A DNA stretch of 64,000 bases from positions 3,844,001 to 3,908,000 of the forward strand of contig JAMPIQ010000001.1 in the NCBI GenBank assembly GCA_024699855.1, read 5' to 3'. This document shows positions 48,109 to 58,399 of the stretch, piece after piece (the first letter of the stretch is position 1; each line of letters opens with the position of its first letter). The notes beneath the pieces are model-generated. The model saw nothing but the letters and a program-made list of their open reading frames with translations. It made no database searches and was not told the origin of the DNA. Both the position numbers and the translations under genes were made by a program. Source of the stretch: Aphelenchoides besseyi. Its lineage: Eukaryota; Nematoda; Chromadorea; Rhabditida; Aphelenchoididae.

Positions 48109-48699
48109 ATGCCGCGTGGAGGTGGAGATCGTGGAGGTGGAAATCGAGGAGGAAAATCTGGAAAAATGAATTACAAACAAAAATCTTCAATTCGATTCAT
48201 TGACGATTCGGATCCACCGTTTATACGCGCGATGAAAGAGAAGATGGGTTATCAGGAACATAAATTGGAGGATAAAGTAAGTTTTTTGACCATTGGATTG
48301 TAATAATCAGTTGGTTTAGTTCGAAGAGAACGAGTTATTGGACGTCGACGCGGGGACAAGCAACGATCCCGACGATATTCGAAACATGAAAGAAGGCGAA
48401 CGGCCTCAGGTTGTGGTTCTTGATCCGTCCAAAGATCTTACAGTCGAAGAATTGGACGATGAAGTGCGAAAGAAAATGGAGGAAGATGATCGTGAGTATT
48501 CTCATCAAAATTCTATTATCCGAAGATTTCAGGAAGAAAGATTGAAGAAGGAAAGATCACGTTCAAGAAGCCAGTGAAACGAACAACCGACGACGCAAAT
48601 AGCGAAGACAAACCGGAAGACAAGAAGAAACGCTCTGATCCACTACCCAAGAAAACAGCATCACAGTTGTTGTCTTTTGGCGATGATGAAGAAGAATAA
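48109..48699 (+). CDS. KIAA1143-like protein (DUF4604)
   Basis: Three exons from ATG 48109 to TAA 48697-48699. After a Gly-rich start it shows SSIRFIDDSDPPFIRAMKEK and MGYQE, then PQVVVLDPSKDLTVEELDDE, then GKITFKKPVKR, and ends LLSFGDDEEE. These four blocks, in the same order, are the signature of vertebrate KIAA1143, a small uncharacterised, probably nuclear protein. It lies about 350 bp downstream of DcpS in the same direction, which is compatible with a nematode operon but does not prove it. Intron donors GTAAGT and GTGAGT are canonical. Confidence 0.85.
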
Positions 48700-48837
48700 A
48701 TGACTTGTTTATTACGACCTTGAAATGCACAATTTTTGGCAAGAGTAATATCATTTGAGAACCTTGTTTAAGTAATGGAAATGTTTGTTTTTGCGATATG
48801 TTTCTAATAAATCTAAAGGCAAATTCGTCGTGAGCTT

Positions 48838-50959
48838 TTACTCCTCCGATGATTCTTCGTGGATAATCGGAGTTGAGATGTCCAGTGATGGTGCGGTGGG
48901 TCGAAGTCGCGGTTTCATATCCTCCTTTTGCGACGTGATGCTGTGAATACTCGGCTTTCGAATGGTCGTTGCACGATGTTTGAAGACCAAACGATCAGGA
49001 ATTGGATCAAAACGTGGCCGATTACCCTAAAAGCAGAATAGAAGTATATGTTGTTCGACTAACCATTTTGGATCGGAAATAAAAGAAGGTTCCAGCAATA
49101 ATCACTGCAATGAATGCAATGAAAATGATCATCGCAGCCGACAAGTAGACATTGTATTTTGTGCGTTTCGTAAGTAGTTGATCTGCTTCCTGTTCCATTG
49201 CTTCAACGTCGACATGGCGCAAAATTTTACAATACGCGTAATTTTCGGGTAAACGAAAATACGGGCATGAAATTGAAGGGCAGTAGTAGCTGTCTTGTGA
49301 GAGTACTGCATTCGTCAAGTTGTATTTTGGACCGGCAATCAAACGGTTCCACAACCTAAACAAGACGTTTCAATGACTATTTATGAGACTTAAAGAACTT
49401 GCCATTTTGTAGCATAATTATGTCCTCGTCGATTTAGTAACGGTTGGTTAGGAAGGAAAAGAGAATACGGATAACGAGACGTGACTAAATTGCTGTCTTA
49501 TTCCCGCAAATCTTCGTTAGTTTACCTGTAAGCATCGGCAAGGTAAGCAAACCGAAGTGTTTGCGCTAAACAACTCATAAACTGCAATATTCGAATAGTT
49601 GTGAACATACTTTGTAGCGATCTGAATGCGCTTGAACTTCTGCAAACGCTGTTGACCATTTCTCACTCAGTGAAATCATGAACTCATTCGACTGATCTTT
49701 CGAACACGCACATCTTGTTCTACAAAAGCAACTAGTTTGATGGTTTGTTTTGTCTGCTTACTTCAGAAGATTTGCTTTTTGATGATACGAAGACGAAACG
49801 TGTATTGGACCAAGAAGAATGACTACTGCTTTGTGTATTCCTCTGTTCAAAATATCAATAGTTTCAATCAGTGCATCAGTGTCAGGAACAGTACAATTGG
49901 AACAAATCTTTAAAAAGTCATTGCAAATCATCATTCGAAAACAAACTTCTTCAGTTCCAATTGTGATTATGATTAAAGCCCAAGTGTTGTAGACGTCGAT
50001 TTCCTTTAAAACCGAAAGTCGTCGCACCAATTCGTGTGCTTGTTCGGGCATTGACGAGCTGGTTGCTCCAGCGGTTGCAACATTTAGCTGATGATCCGGC
50101 AACTGATCGCGAGATCCCATACCGTGAGATACGCCGGCAATTTCGTTATGACGAAATTCGCGTAATATGTTCGGGATCGTTATCAGACCGTCGATTGTTG
50201 CATCGCCTCCGGTTGGAAATGCGGCACCGCGAAATTCGATCTGCGTACGTGGCCAAAGTCCAGTTCCTGTCTAAACGAAGTGCATTCTCAAAACAAGAAA
50301 TAGCAACTAACAGCCAGCGAGTCGCCCAACGCTCCGATTATACCGACATCTTCGGGACTCAAATCAGCAACCGATGTGCCGGTGACAAAATCGGATTTGA
50401 TCTTCGGACATGAGAACGACTTTCTGCAACGGTTTATTTTATTTGCAATGCAACCAGACATTTACTTGTTGTTAAAAGCATTAGCAATCACTGAGATTGT
50501 TTCCGGTCGATCATGATCGCCTTCAAGTTTAACAGCCGTAAGCTCGGAATTTATGAAGTCTTCTGGATTTCTTTCTTCCGAGACGCTACTGTCACCCTTG
50601 TCAATTTCTTCGTTTTGATCGTCATCTTCATCTCCTGCAATAATCAAAATCACATTGCAAACGACAACCAATTACCAAAAAATCCCTGTCCAATGTCTTG
50701 TTCTTCTGCTGATGCCGATGCTGATGAGTCGTTGTGTGTAGCATTTGAGTGATTAACATGATCTGCAACAAAATCTTTATAGTTCGACAAGAACGTAGAT
50801 GGCAATCCACTTGAACACAATAAATCACTTACCTTGTGTTTTCGTCTCTTCATTCACCTGGTAACGATCGTGCTCATTGATGCGTGCACAACAAGTTTGA
50901 ATATAAACAACAAACACAACCAACAACACGAAATTAAATCGACGAACGAGAACAAGCAT
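48838..50959 (-). CDS. Phospholipase B/GDSL family protein, probably inactive
   Basis: The ATG at 50957-50959 gives a signal peptide (NFVLLVVFVVYIQTCCA). An acidic, Ser/Asn-rich pro-region follows, then the PLB1-type lipase domain: IIGALGDSLATGTGL (block I with the Ser), FRGAAFPTGGDATIDGLIT, ITIPNILREF, LNVATAGATSSSMPEQAHEL. A C-terminal transmembrane helix (SAAMIIFIAFIAVIIAGTFF) and a short cytoplasmic tail end at 48838. Family members are membrane-bound ectoenzymes that hydrolyse phospholipids. Two catalytic blocks are altered: the G-x-N-D block reads IGTEEVC, and the terminal D-x-x-H block before the last helix reads LPNQPLLNRRGHNYATKWLW. Serine is kept but Asn, Asp and His partners are lost, which suggests a pseudoenzyme. 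Confidence 0.85.
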
Positions 50960-51365
50960 CAGAATCAAAGAAATCTCATTACCCGTTGAAAAAGTCGAAA
51001 TGTTTGTGACGAGAAACCCGTTTGTAGTAAAAGAGCAAATTTAGTTAATTGAGAGATTCATAAGCCCAGAATGTAGACGGAAAAAAGGAATGATGACAAA
51101 ATACGAGGGAATTAGCCACAAGACTTCGCACTTAAGGCGACTGACTGCTCGTCGGTTGCCCGCTCGATTTCTGCCCGTTGGCTTAAACGTTCAGCCGATT
51201 GATTTCTGCATTTGCACTCTCGCTCCCAATACCCATTCACTTATAAAAAGTGTGGTACGAGAAGAATGTTGCCGACTCTTCAGCACTCAAACCAAATAGT
51301 TTCATCCAAATATGAAAATGTGCACACAATAAGAGACCTGCGAATTTATTTCAGGGCAAAAATAA

Positions 51366-51832
51366 TCACATGTCTTCGATATCTATTGCTTGACTGTTCG
51401 TGTTCTCTTTTTCCGATTTGGATCCAAGCTCCGGCCATTCAATGAGTGTGTCTTCGAGCAGCGAAAATGCCCAATCGTCTTGAATCGCTCGATCTAAACA
51501 ACAAACTCGAAACAGAAAACCAAAATGAAACCAACTCAGATCCTTCATTTGAAGTGTTTTTCGACCTGCTTCAGCCGCATTCTGCTGAGTGGCTTTGACC
51601 AGCACTCGTAAATATTCCTCCTAAAGAAATCAACTAAGCAGTTAAATGAATTCGTTACCGCAAATAGTTGAATCAACTTCACGGAATCGGCAGAAATGTT
51701 CGTAACTCCCGGACACAATTTGAGAATTTTCTTCACACGCGCCAAAGGAATCGAACCACTCGAAATGGCCGACGGTTCTGCAGATTCATTCGTATCGTCG
51801 ATGGTTATTGTTTCTTCTTGTGTAGTCGACAT
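51366..51832 (-). CDS. POLE4/DPB4-like histone-fold protein
   Basis: Three exons from ATG 51830-51832 to TGA 51366-51368 give about 125 residues. An acidic N-terminus precedes a histone fold: IPLARVKKILKLCPGVTNIS, DSVKLIQLFA, then EEYLRVLVKATQQNAAEAGR with KTLQMKDL, then DRAIQDDWAFSLLEDTL. The L-A-R-V-K-K-I start and K-T-L-Q-x-x-D-L block are diagnostic for POLE4/NF-YC-type subunits. The short length and the ending fit POLE4 better than NF-YC. POLE4 pairs with POLE3 in DNA polymerase epsilon and in chromatin assembly. Confidence 0.85.
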
Positions 51833-52095
51833 TTTAGACCAAATGGTTCAGTTGACTGAAAACCCAAAAGCGACGATCGAAATCCGCCAACTTCCCGCTC
51901 CGCATTTCGCCTCAGAACCAAAATTTGCAAAGCGGCATGGGAATTGGCGTTCCTGGAATGTGCCACCTAATTACACATCTGAAATAGAAAATTACAAACA
52001 AACTGAACTATTCCTGCAAGAAAGACAAACGATAAAATTCTTCTAACTGAAAATACGAATTTTTACATTGACTCTAATGTCTAAGATGAACACTT

Positions 52096-52377
52096 TCATG
52101 TCATATCCGAGGGGATCTTTTCGCAATAGCGTACAGACTCCCAAGCCCATTCTTTGCTCTTCTCAATTTGAAGACGATTCCTGTTCTGGAGCATCTCAGA
52201 AATCAAGGAAACTGAACGATCAAACAAACTTCTTGAACGATTAAGACCGTTAATTTTATTGACTTTTTACGATGACTTCTCTGGAGTGACCGTAAAGTCA
52301 GTTGTTGAATTCGAATCTGTCGAACAAGATCTTCTCAGTGCCGATGCACAGACCACATAGTTGACTGGCAGACTCAT
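52096..52377 (-). CDS. Small two-exon gene of unknown function
   Basis: A TTTTTAG acceptor stands about 7 nt upstream of ATG 52375-52377. Exon 1 reads MSLPVNYVVCASALRRSCST and continues to TPEKSS; a 39-nt intron (GTAAAAAGTC...GTTCAAG) joins SLFDRSVSLISEMLQNRNRL and EKSKEWAWESVRYCEKIPSD, ending at TGA 52096-52098. About 80 residues. The N-terminus is weakly amphipathic and basic and could be a mitochondrial presequence, but this is speculative. No family recognised. Most of this gene is the left arm of the inverted repeat described below. Confidence 0.55.
52141..52357 (+). repeat. Left arm of 217-bp perfect inverted repeat
   Basis: This 217-bp stretch is the exact reverse complement of 54146-54362, checked block by block without a mismatch. 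The arm lies inside the small two-exon gene, covering the end of exon 1, the intron and most of exon 2. Confidence 0.95.
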
Positions 52378-52657
52378 TTAAGTGCTAAAAACCAAATTAC
52401 AACAAGATGTAATAGGTCGACAACTATTTCGCCTTCTGCACTCAAATGGATGAGGTCAACAGGCCGTCGACTCCAATTGCTGGTGCAAAATCGATCATTT
52501 TCACTCCAAACAACAGTCACTGGATAGAACCTTCGTATTGTGCGGTTTATTGCATATTGAAAAACAAGAATTAATGTGAGAGGCAAAGTAAAATTACAAA
52601 AAATGAACAATTGGAATTAAGAAAACAAATTGCAAGTGATTAAATGAGTATCAAAAG

Positions 52658-53127
52658 TTAGTTTTTGGCCTTTTTCGCGATTGCCGTCTTCGTTTTTGAA
52701 GTCTTCTTCTTCGGACTGGTCATCTTCTTCTTCGGACTCGTCGTCTTCTTCGGAGTCGCTTTCTTCTTTGGCGTCGTAGATTTCGGAGTCGTTGCTTTCT
52801 TCGGCGATGATCCCTCGGCCTTCTTGATTTTCTTGCGATAGTCGGGGTTCAATCCGAACGAACCGTTTGCTCCAGTGCCCGACTTCTGGACCAAGATGTT
52901 GCCCGCGAGTGCCGCCACAATCGCTTTGCTAATATGACCGGTGACCTGAAAACCAGAAACGATTATTTGGATCGATTGCGAAACCAACTCACCGTCTTTT
53001 CCGGAAGCGTGTAGCTCTCCGTCATGTACTTCGTAATCGCTTGTCGACTGGATCCCTTGTTCTTGTTGTTGAGCACCATGATAGCTTCAACGACCATGTC
53101 AAGATACTTGGGATGAGATTGAGTCAT
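52658..53127 (-). CDS. Linker histone H1
   Basis: Two exons from ATG 53125-53127 to TAA 52658-52660. The globular winged helix reads HPKYLDMVVEAIMVLNNKNK, GSSRQAITKYMTESYTLPEK, then after the intron VTGHISKAIVAALAGNILVQ and KSGTGANGSFGLN. The C-terminal tail is a Lys/Pro/Ser/Thr repeat (SPKKATTPKSTTPKKK and similar) with S/T-P-K-K phosphorylation-type sites. The length, about 142 residues, is short for H1 but usual for nematode variants. An intron within an H1 gene is common in nematodes. It lies at the centre of the segment bounded by the inverted repeat. Confidence 0.95.
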
Positions 53128-53727
53128 AGTGGAAGAAGAGCACCAAAAATGAAATCCAAGAGAGAGATCAGAATGCAGCAGAGTGAATGGTCGACTGAAC
53201 ATTTTCGAGGGTCGATTACAAGGATACGGACGCAACTCGACAACCAAACTGCACCGAAAACTGGACGCCAATTCAAAGATCAGTTTCTGTTGTTGATCGA
53301 ATGTTTAAAGCGACTATTGGTTTCCCTTAAGACCCACTTCTTTATGCGGTTGAACATTCGCAGTTTTTCGATCTAATCGATTGATTGCTTGTTTGTCTAA
53401 GCACACAAATAAAAACAGTTGAATCATAAACGTTCTTTCAAAATGATGTTAGTAGAAACAGGACGAAATTGAAGGTGATAGGAAGTTGCACTTAACAGTA
53501 AGTAGTTAACCTCAAACCTTGTAACACAGCCAAACTCACTAACGTGTTAGATGGCTAGCTAATGAGATCTGCTTCATCTCCTGTGAAGATAAGCACAACT
53601 GCAATTCTTGTTGTCTTTGAATTAATGCTTGTAGTTCTGATGTCAACATGCAACAAACTTCAAACACTATTAATCGTTTATCTCACAATCGACAACCACA
53701 CAACGGAACGCCCAACGAACTTTGCCG

Positions 53728-53950
53728 ATGGAACAAGAGGTACCAGCCGCTTTGGTTCAGTTGCTGGAAGGTTGCAAGTGAGTTCGAGAACCTGAACATT
53801 CATTTGAACCTGAACTTAAGAAACAAGATGAAGGAAAACTCTGAAGCATTGGCCAAACTGGACATGAACAAACCATCCGGAGCACAGAAACAAACGGAAG
53901 CACAATTCACATCATACTTTGAAGTCCTTGCGAGCCGAGAGCTTTGGTAA
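53728..53950 (+). CDS. Small unrecognised coding unit
   Basis: The ATG at 53728 gives MEQEVPAALVQLLEGCK, then a 43-nt intron (GTGAGTTC...GAACTTAAG, 53778-53820), then NKMKENSEALAKLDMNKPSG and QKQTEAQFTSYFEVLASREL before the final Trp and TAA at 53948-53950. About 60 residues, helical and hydrophilic. The intron and amphipathic pattern support a real gene. No family recognised; upstream exons are possible. Confidence 0.45.
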
Positions 53951-54145
53951 TTTGATGTGAACTGATGCGCGAACAGTCGATCCTAAACACCAAATTCTCA
54001 GCCATCTAAGAATCATCACTTACCCAAGTTGGTTGGAGAGAAGGTAAGCCAATCCGAACAATCGTCACAATCGAACGGAACCTTTTATCCCGCAAATCAA
54101 ACGATCCAACACCTTTCAAATATCGCTTTCCTTCTCCACCACCTT

Positions 54146-54362
54146 TGTGGTCTGTGCATCGGCACTGAGAAGATCTTGTTCGACAGATTCGAATTCAACA
54201 ACTGACTTTACGGTCACTCCAGAGAAGTCATCGTAAAAAGTCAATAAAATTAACGGTCTTAATCGTTCAAGAAGTTTGTTTGATCGTTCAGTTTCCTTGA
54301 TTTCTGAGATGCTCCAGAACAGGAATCGTCTTCAAATTGAGAAGAGCAAAGAATGGGCTTGG
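54146..54362 (+). pseudogene. Right arm of inverted repeat: partial copy of the small two-exon gene
   Basis: A perfect 217-bp inverted copy of 52141-52357. Read on the plus strand it contains the end of exon 1, the intron and most of exon 2 of the small gene. The original ATG lies outside the repeat and the 3' end is replaced by unrelated sequence that runs on to a stop near 54443. It is therefore a 5'- and 3'-truncated copy, unless a new promoter and start serve it. Confidence 0.7.
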
Positions 54363-54625
54363 AATCTTTACATTAGCGTTTCTTACAGAAATAACCTCAT
54401 AGAGAAAATTAGTTTCCTCTTTTCTATTTTGAAAGAGCGCTAAATTGGAATAATTGATTTTGGCCAAACGATACAAGCTACTTCTCGTTTTTCTCTTCAC
54501 TCGAATTTTGTGCCGTTAAGACAATATAAAGTTTTATCGGAGTGTTAATCTTTACTGAAAAGTGCTTTTTATTTTTGGTGTTAGTTTTTGCGACCCTGAA
54601 ATGTTATAACATTACCAAAGGGATA

Positions 54626-54657
54626 TTGGGTTGTTACTAAAGTTTTTTCTGATTGCG
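54626..54657 (+). repeat. Mariner left terminal inverted repeat
   Basis: Begins TTGGGTTGTTACTAAAG directly after the TA duplication and matches the complement of 55980-56011 with one mismatch. Confidence 0.9.
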
Positions 54658-54790
54658 CAATGCATTTTCTAAAATTGGAACGAAAGAAATTGACCGGTCG
54701 ATTGGAAATTAAACGAAGTGTCAAATTTGATTTATTGGATCTGCTGTTTCTCGACATCGCTACTCCTGTTTCCTTGACTAATTTCGTCAA

Positions 54791-55834
54791 ATGGGCCTCA
54801 CTCGTGAACAAGTGCGACTTCTGCTTCTCAACGAATATCGTCTCCATCACTCGCCCGCCAAAGCCGCCGCCATCATCAACTTGGCACATGGAACGCGAAC
54901 GACCACCGAGAGGACGGCATGTCGATGGTTCAAAAAGTTCGACGATGGACTCGAGGATTTGGCCGATCAACCACGAACAGGACGTCCGCCAACGGTTCAT
55001 CAACCGACGATTCTCAACGCTGTGTCCAATCGATCTGCGCAATCAACTCGCGAATTGGCCAATGGTTGTTGCCATGTAACCGTTTGGAGAACATTAAGAC
55101 GAGCGGGCAAGCAATTCTTTATGTCTACAATCACTAATGGTTATTCTCGTTTAGGTCTCCGGCATCGACGAGGACGGTGGGTACCCCACGAGTTGACGGA
55201 CCTGCAGAAGCAACGGCGAGTCCGGGCTGCCAAAAATCTCCTCCAGCAGCAACGTGCCAACCCGTTCGTCCACCGGCTCCTAACCTGCGACGAAACATGG
55301 GTCCAACTTGACAATCCATATCGCCGTGGGCAATGGTTGCGTCCCAATCAGCGACCGGGTGGTACACCCCGGCCGAATCTTTTCCAAACAAAAGTTATGC
55401 TTCCTGTTTGGTGGAATCGGTTAGGTGTTGTGCACTGGGAGTTGTTGGACCGCGGGCAGACGATCACTTCGGAACTGTACTGTGCCCAAATGGATCGAGT
55501 CGCCGCCGCCCTTCGTCATCGCCGCGACGTTCTACTGCTCCAGGACAACGCGCGACCGCACACCGCCCGAAGAACTCAACAGCACCTGAGGACTTTGGGT
55601 TGGACGGCCATCGAGCACCCGCCGTACTCTCCGGACCTTTCGCCAACGGACTACCATCTCTTCCGTTCGCTAAAGACGTGGATACGAGGACGCCGATTCA
55701 ACGACGTCGATCATCTCCGCCGGTCCCTCAACTCGTTCTTCGCCTCCCGTCATCGATCCTTCTACACGCGCGGAATCACCCAATTGCCCGGACGGTGGCG
55801 CCAAACTATCAACTCAAATGGCGAGTATTTTTGA
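54791..55834 (+). CDS. Mariner transposase (DD34D)
   Basis: The 347-codon frame starts MGLTREQVRLLLLNEYRLHH at ATG 54791. The N-terminal helix-turn-helix region includes ACRWFKKFDDGLEDLADQPR and TGRPPT. The WVPHEL motif is present. Catalytic residues are the Asp in LLTCDETWVQ, the Asp in LLLQDNARPHTA, and the Asp in PYSPDLSPTDYHLF. The last two have 34 residues between them, the mariner signature. A 48-nt segment (55107-55154) with GC...TTTAG ends interrupts the region just before WVPHEL. Removing it gives RRAGLRHRRGRWVPHEL, the usual spacing, while keeping it adds 16 residues in frame. The enzyme cuts and pastes the element at TA sites. All catalytic residues are intact. Confidence 0.95.
   Translation: MGLTREQVRLLLLNEYRLHHSPAKAAAIINLAHGTRTTTERTACRWFKKFDDGLEDLADQPRTGRPPTVHQPTILNAVSNRSAQSTRELANGCCHVTVWRTLRRAGKQFFMSTITNGYSRLGLRHRRGRWVPHELTDLQKQRRVRAAKNLLQQQRANPFVHRLLTCDETWVQLDNPYRRGQWLRPNQRPGGTPRPNLFQTKVMLPVWWNRLGVVHWELLDRGQTITSELYCAQMDRVAAALRHRRDVLLLQDNARPHTARRTQQHLRTLGWTAIEHPPYSPDLSPTDYHLFRSLKTWIRGRRFNDVDHLRRSLNSFFASRHRSFYTRGITQLPGRWRQTINSNGEYF
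55107..55154 (+). other. Probable GC-AG intron within the transposase gene
   Basis: Forty-eight nucleotides run from GCAAGCAATT to TCTCGTTTAG. Splicing joins Ala-Gly to Leu-Arg-His and restores normal mariner spacing. Length is a multiple of three, so the unspliced frame stays open. The T-rich acceptor matches host introns. Confidence 0.6.
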
Positions 55835-55979
55835 TGATTTGTGTTAATTTTAATGAATGAATTCTAATCTACAACGAAAATCATACTTAGGACAGTAGGC
55901 AGCTGAACAACCGAACTTCGTTCACACACTTCCAACCGACCGGTCAATTTCTTTCATTCCTAATTTAGGTCACTCATGA

Positions 55980-56011
55980 CGCAATCAGACAAAACTTTAG
56001 TAACAACCCAA
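55980..56011 (-). repeat. Mariner right terminal inverted repeat
   Basis: The complement begins TTGGGTTGTTACTAAAG; the element ends at 56011, followed by TA. Confidence 0.9.
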
Positions 56012-56013
56012 TA

Positions 56014-57546
56014 TAAACTTTTTCGTGTGACTCGTAAATATTCGATATTTTCCATTTTACTGACAAATTAACTTCGTTTAGTATTGTCCGCGATTCCGAT
56101 CGCGGATTTTTCCCGCCCTTTCTGGCCGAGATAAGAGGACCGCTTAGCGGCCTGCGGCAGTTTTTCTTTTTTCGATCGACGTAATAAACTAGTTGCGCTG
56201 ATCGTCTCATTTATTCTGCCGAAGAGACCAGATAAGAACATCTGGACCTCGAGGCAATAGTTTCGGACAAAGACCGACATTACGATTTTTACAGTATTAT
56301 GTTGAAAAAGTTTATGGTCAATGGTCTCGAATTTTGAACTATTGAGGCGGATTTTTGAATATTTACGAGGTGCCCTTAAAGAAAACGTACAAGTTGACGA
56401 TTTGGAAGGTTAGGAAGCTAAGGTGACCATTACTTTATAACATAATTTACTTGCTCATTATTTAAGTTAACTACGATGAAAAGACGTTCCGGCAAGAGGC
56501 GAATGAGCACTTAAATTCAAATAACTATGTACAATCTCATGAGAAACTATGGGCTGCGGCCAGCTATTCAGTAAAAAAATACTTTCTGCAAATGGGCGTG
56601 AAATTAGAACCTCACAAAGCAAAAAAGCATGCGGTGGCGACCATGATTGTTGAAGTTCCATTTAAATTTATTTTGGTTAAATAAGCTTTGTGAGATCGGG
56701 GTATTATTTGAGATTTAGAATCTGTAAGAAAAGTTGCTGAGAAAATTGTTTTTTTCGAAGATTTTGACGACGAGAATTATTTTATTGTGGTCGTGTTTAA
56801 TTATAAGGGTGTGACAAGCGCTTCAATTGTCGAACAGAAGTAAAAGGACGATCGAAATGATAAAAGCGGTAAAGAACATCGGAATTAGCGGAGATCAACC
56901 GGACCGTTGGCGATCGCGCATGCGAGTATTCGCGTACCGACACAAAGTTCAAGTGCCAAGAAGAACCAAAATGATGCGCATCCATAAAATTACTGCGGAC
57001 GTGTCCAGTTTCCAAATTATCTTTTACGAGATAGTTTGGTATGACGGAGTACTTCACGCACAGAAGTCAAATTTTGACACGACGAACTTTGCCGAACGGG
57101 TTGGTAACTCCTCAAACCCTCGCTACAAAATTGTTCCTGTACACAGGAGTTCCACAGTGGCTGATGCTTCGAAAACTCTGAAGAAGCTTCTTTTTGCTCT
57201 CATAGATCCAGTGATCATTGCATTTTTCGGTCGGATCCCGTGACCACGTTCCAGTTCTAAGCCAACGGTTATCTTTTGAAATTGTTCTTTTGATCAGTTT
57301 AATTGTTCTTTAATGTTTTATCAATTCACTCACAATCGATCTCAAAATAATCTCATTTGTCTTTTTTAATCATTCCCAAGACGGTCGCTTTGCTCCCACC
57401 CTGTGCCGTTAGGAACTTCCAACGATTCTTTTCACCGTATCTTGAAAGTGAGTCTTTTTTTGTTCTTTTTAACTTTTTTGAAATCCTCTAGGTTCGAGTT
57501 TTCATCCTTACAAGATGAGGGCCATTTAGGAATTTACACCCCCTAA
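56014..57546. other. No recognisable gene; degraded accessory sequence
   Basis: An AT-rich stretch with open frames on both strands (plus 56827-57243, minus 56797-57057), none protein-like by known motifs. The left part (56014-56300) flanks the mariner insertion; the rest may be remains of older elements. Confidence 0.35.
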
Positions 57547-57709
57547 TTTTGAAAGTCGCATCAATCACGCCAATCAGATTCTTGATCTCATTGAAGCGCA
57601 ACCCCAATTTCTCGAAAACATTCTTTTTTCGGACGAAGCTCATTTTGAGATTCATGGCAACGTGAACACCCATAACTTTCGTTATTGGGCTGAAACAAAT
57701 CCGAGTTGA
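57547..57709 (+). pseudogene. Fragment of a second IS630/Tc1-mariner-type transposase
   Basis: A short open stretch reads ILDLIEAQPQFLENILFSDE, then AHFEIHGNVNTHNFRYWAET, ending at TGA. This is the block around the first or second catalytic Asp in element-borne transposases of the type N-I-L-F-S-D-E-x-H-F-x-x-x-G-x-V-N-x-x-N-x-R-x-W. It is not the mariner found 2 kb to the left, which has L-L-T-C-D-E-T-W. Neither the N-terminal nor the C-terminal thirds are seen, so this is a relic. Confidence 0.7.
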
Positions 57710-57742
57710 TTAGTGCAAACAAAAGAATTTGCACTCCTTTTT

Positions 57743-57928
57743 TTAGGCATCTGAAAGTTCCTCTGCATTCTCCTCGACTAACGGTCTAGGCGGCGATCGG
57801 GAAGCGGATTCTGAGGCCCGGGTTAGCCCAGATGGTCTTGATGCAGGATGAGGCTGTAAGGTTAGAAATTCGTTAATCTTCTTTCTCACAATAAAAGGTA
57901 CCAGTATAAAACGGCGGTCATTCCCCAC
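57743..57928 (-). other. Short Ser/Pro/Arg-rich frame, possible last exon
   Basis: The frame ends RASESASRSPPRPLVEENAE plus a few acidic residues before the stop. The composition looks coding, but no start, partner exon or family was found. Confidence 0.2.
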
Positions 57929-58229
57929 TCCGACACCTGTTTTTCCCTACGACGGGCCCTGTTACTTGTTATTCACTGTTGTTCATTTTGCACATTTTGT
58001 AAGTAAACTATCACGAAACTTGGTTTATTTAATCACGACTAATAAAATTGAACAATATCTTGGATAGGTAGAAAGGATAAAGGAATTTGAGCGTCCGTGC
58101 GGTTTGTGACGAGAGTGATACAACTGAACTTAATCGACGAATGGCTTAACAGTGGTGGTTTTAGAGTGGTCGGGATCGGACTAAAGAATCATTAAAAAGT
58201 TTATAACGAGACAGTAGTGTAAGGTGTGT

Positions 58230-58365
58230 AGCCCGTAAGAAGAAAAACTCTCGCGCTGTCTCGCCTCTCTCTTTCTCTCTTACTAGCGTGTAAAACAGTA
58301 CTCTCTCGCTCTCTCTGTCTCGCCTCTCTCTTTTACTAGCGTGTACACTGTACTCTCTAACTTTG
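58230..58365. repeat. TC-rich imperfect tandem repeat
   Basis: Two or so units of about 60 bp share TCTCGCCTCTCTCTT and TTACTAGCGTGTA, then a GTACTCTCT segment. The second unit is slightly shorter than the first. Confidence 0.75.
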
Positions 58366-58399
58366 TACTCATAAGAAAAAATCAATTAATCATTTTGCG

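Larger units (their letters stand above)
54626..56011 (+). mobile_element. Complete mariner transposon
   Basis: The element is about 1.39 kb, flanked by TA on both sides (54624-54625 and 56012-56013), the mariner target-site duplication. Its 32-bp terminal inverted repeats start TTGGGTTGTTACTAAAG and differ at one position. It carries one transposase gene in the plus direction. The interior (54.8-55.8 kb) is clearly richer in GC than the surrounding DNA, which supports recent arrival from another genome. The ends are nearly identical and the frame is open, so it is young and may be active. Confidence 0.95.

Noticed and set aside
52141..54362. A transposon with 217-bp terminal repeats carrying H1
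   Set aside because: The arms are part of a coding gene with an intron, have no terminal motif and no target duplication, and no transposase lies between them. Inverted partial gene duplication explains them better.
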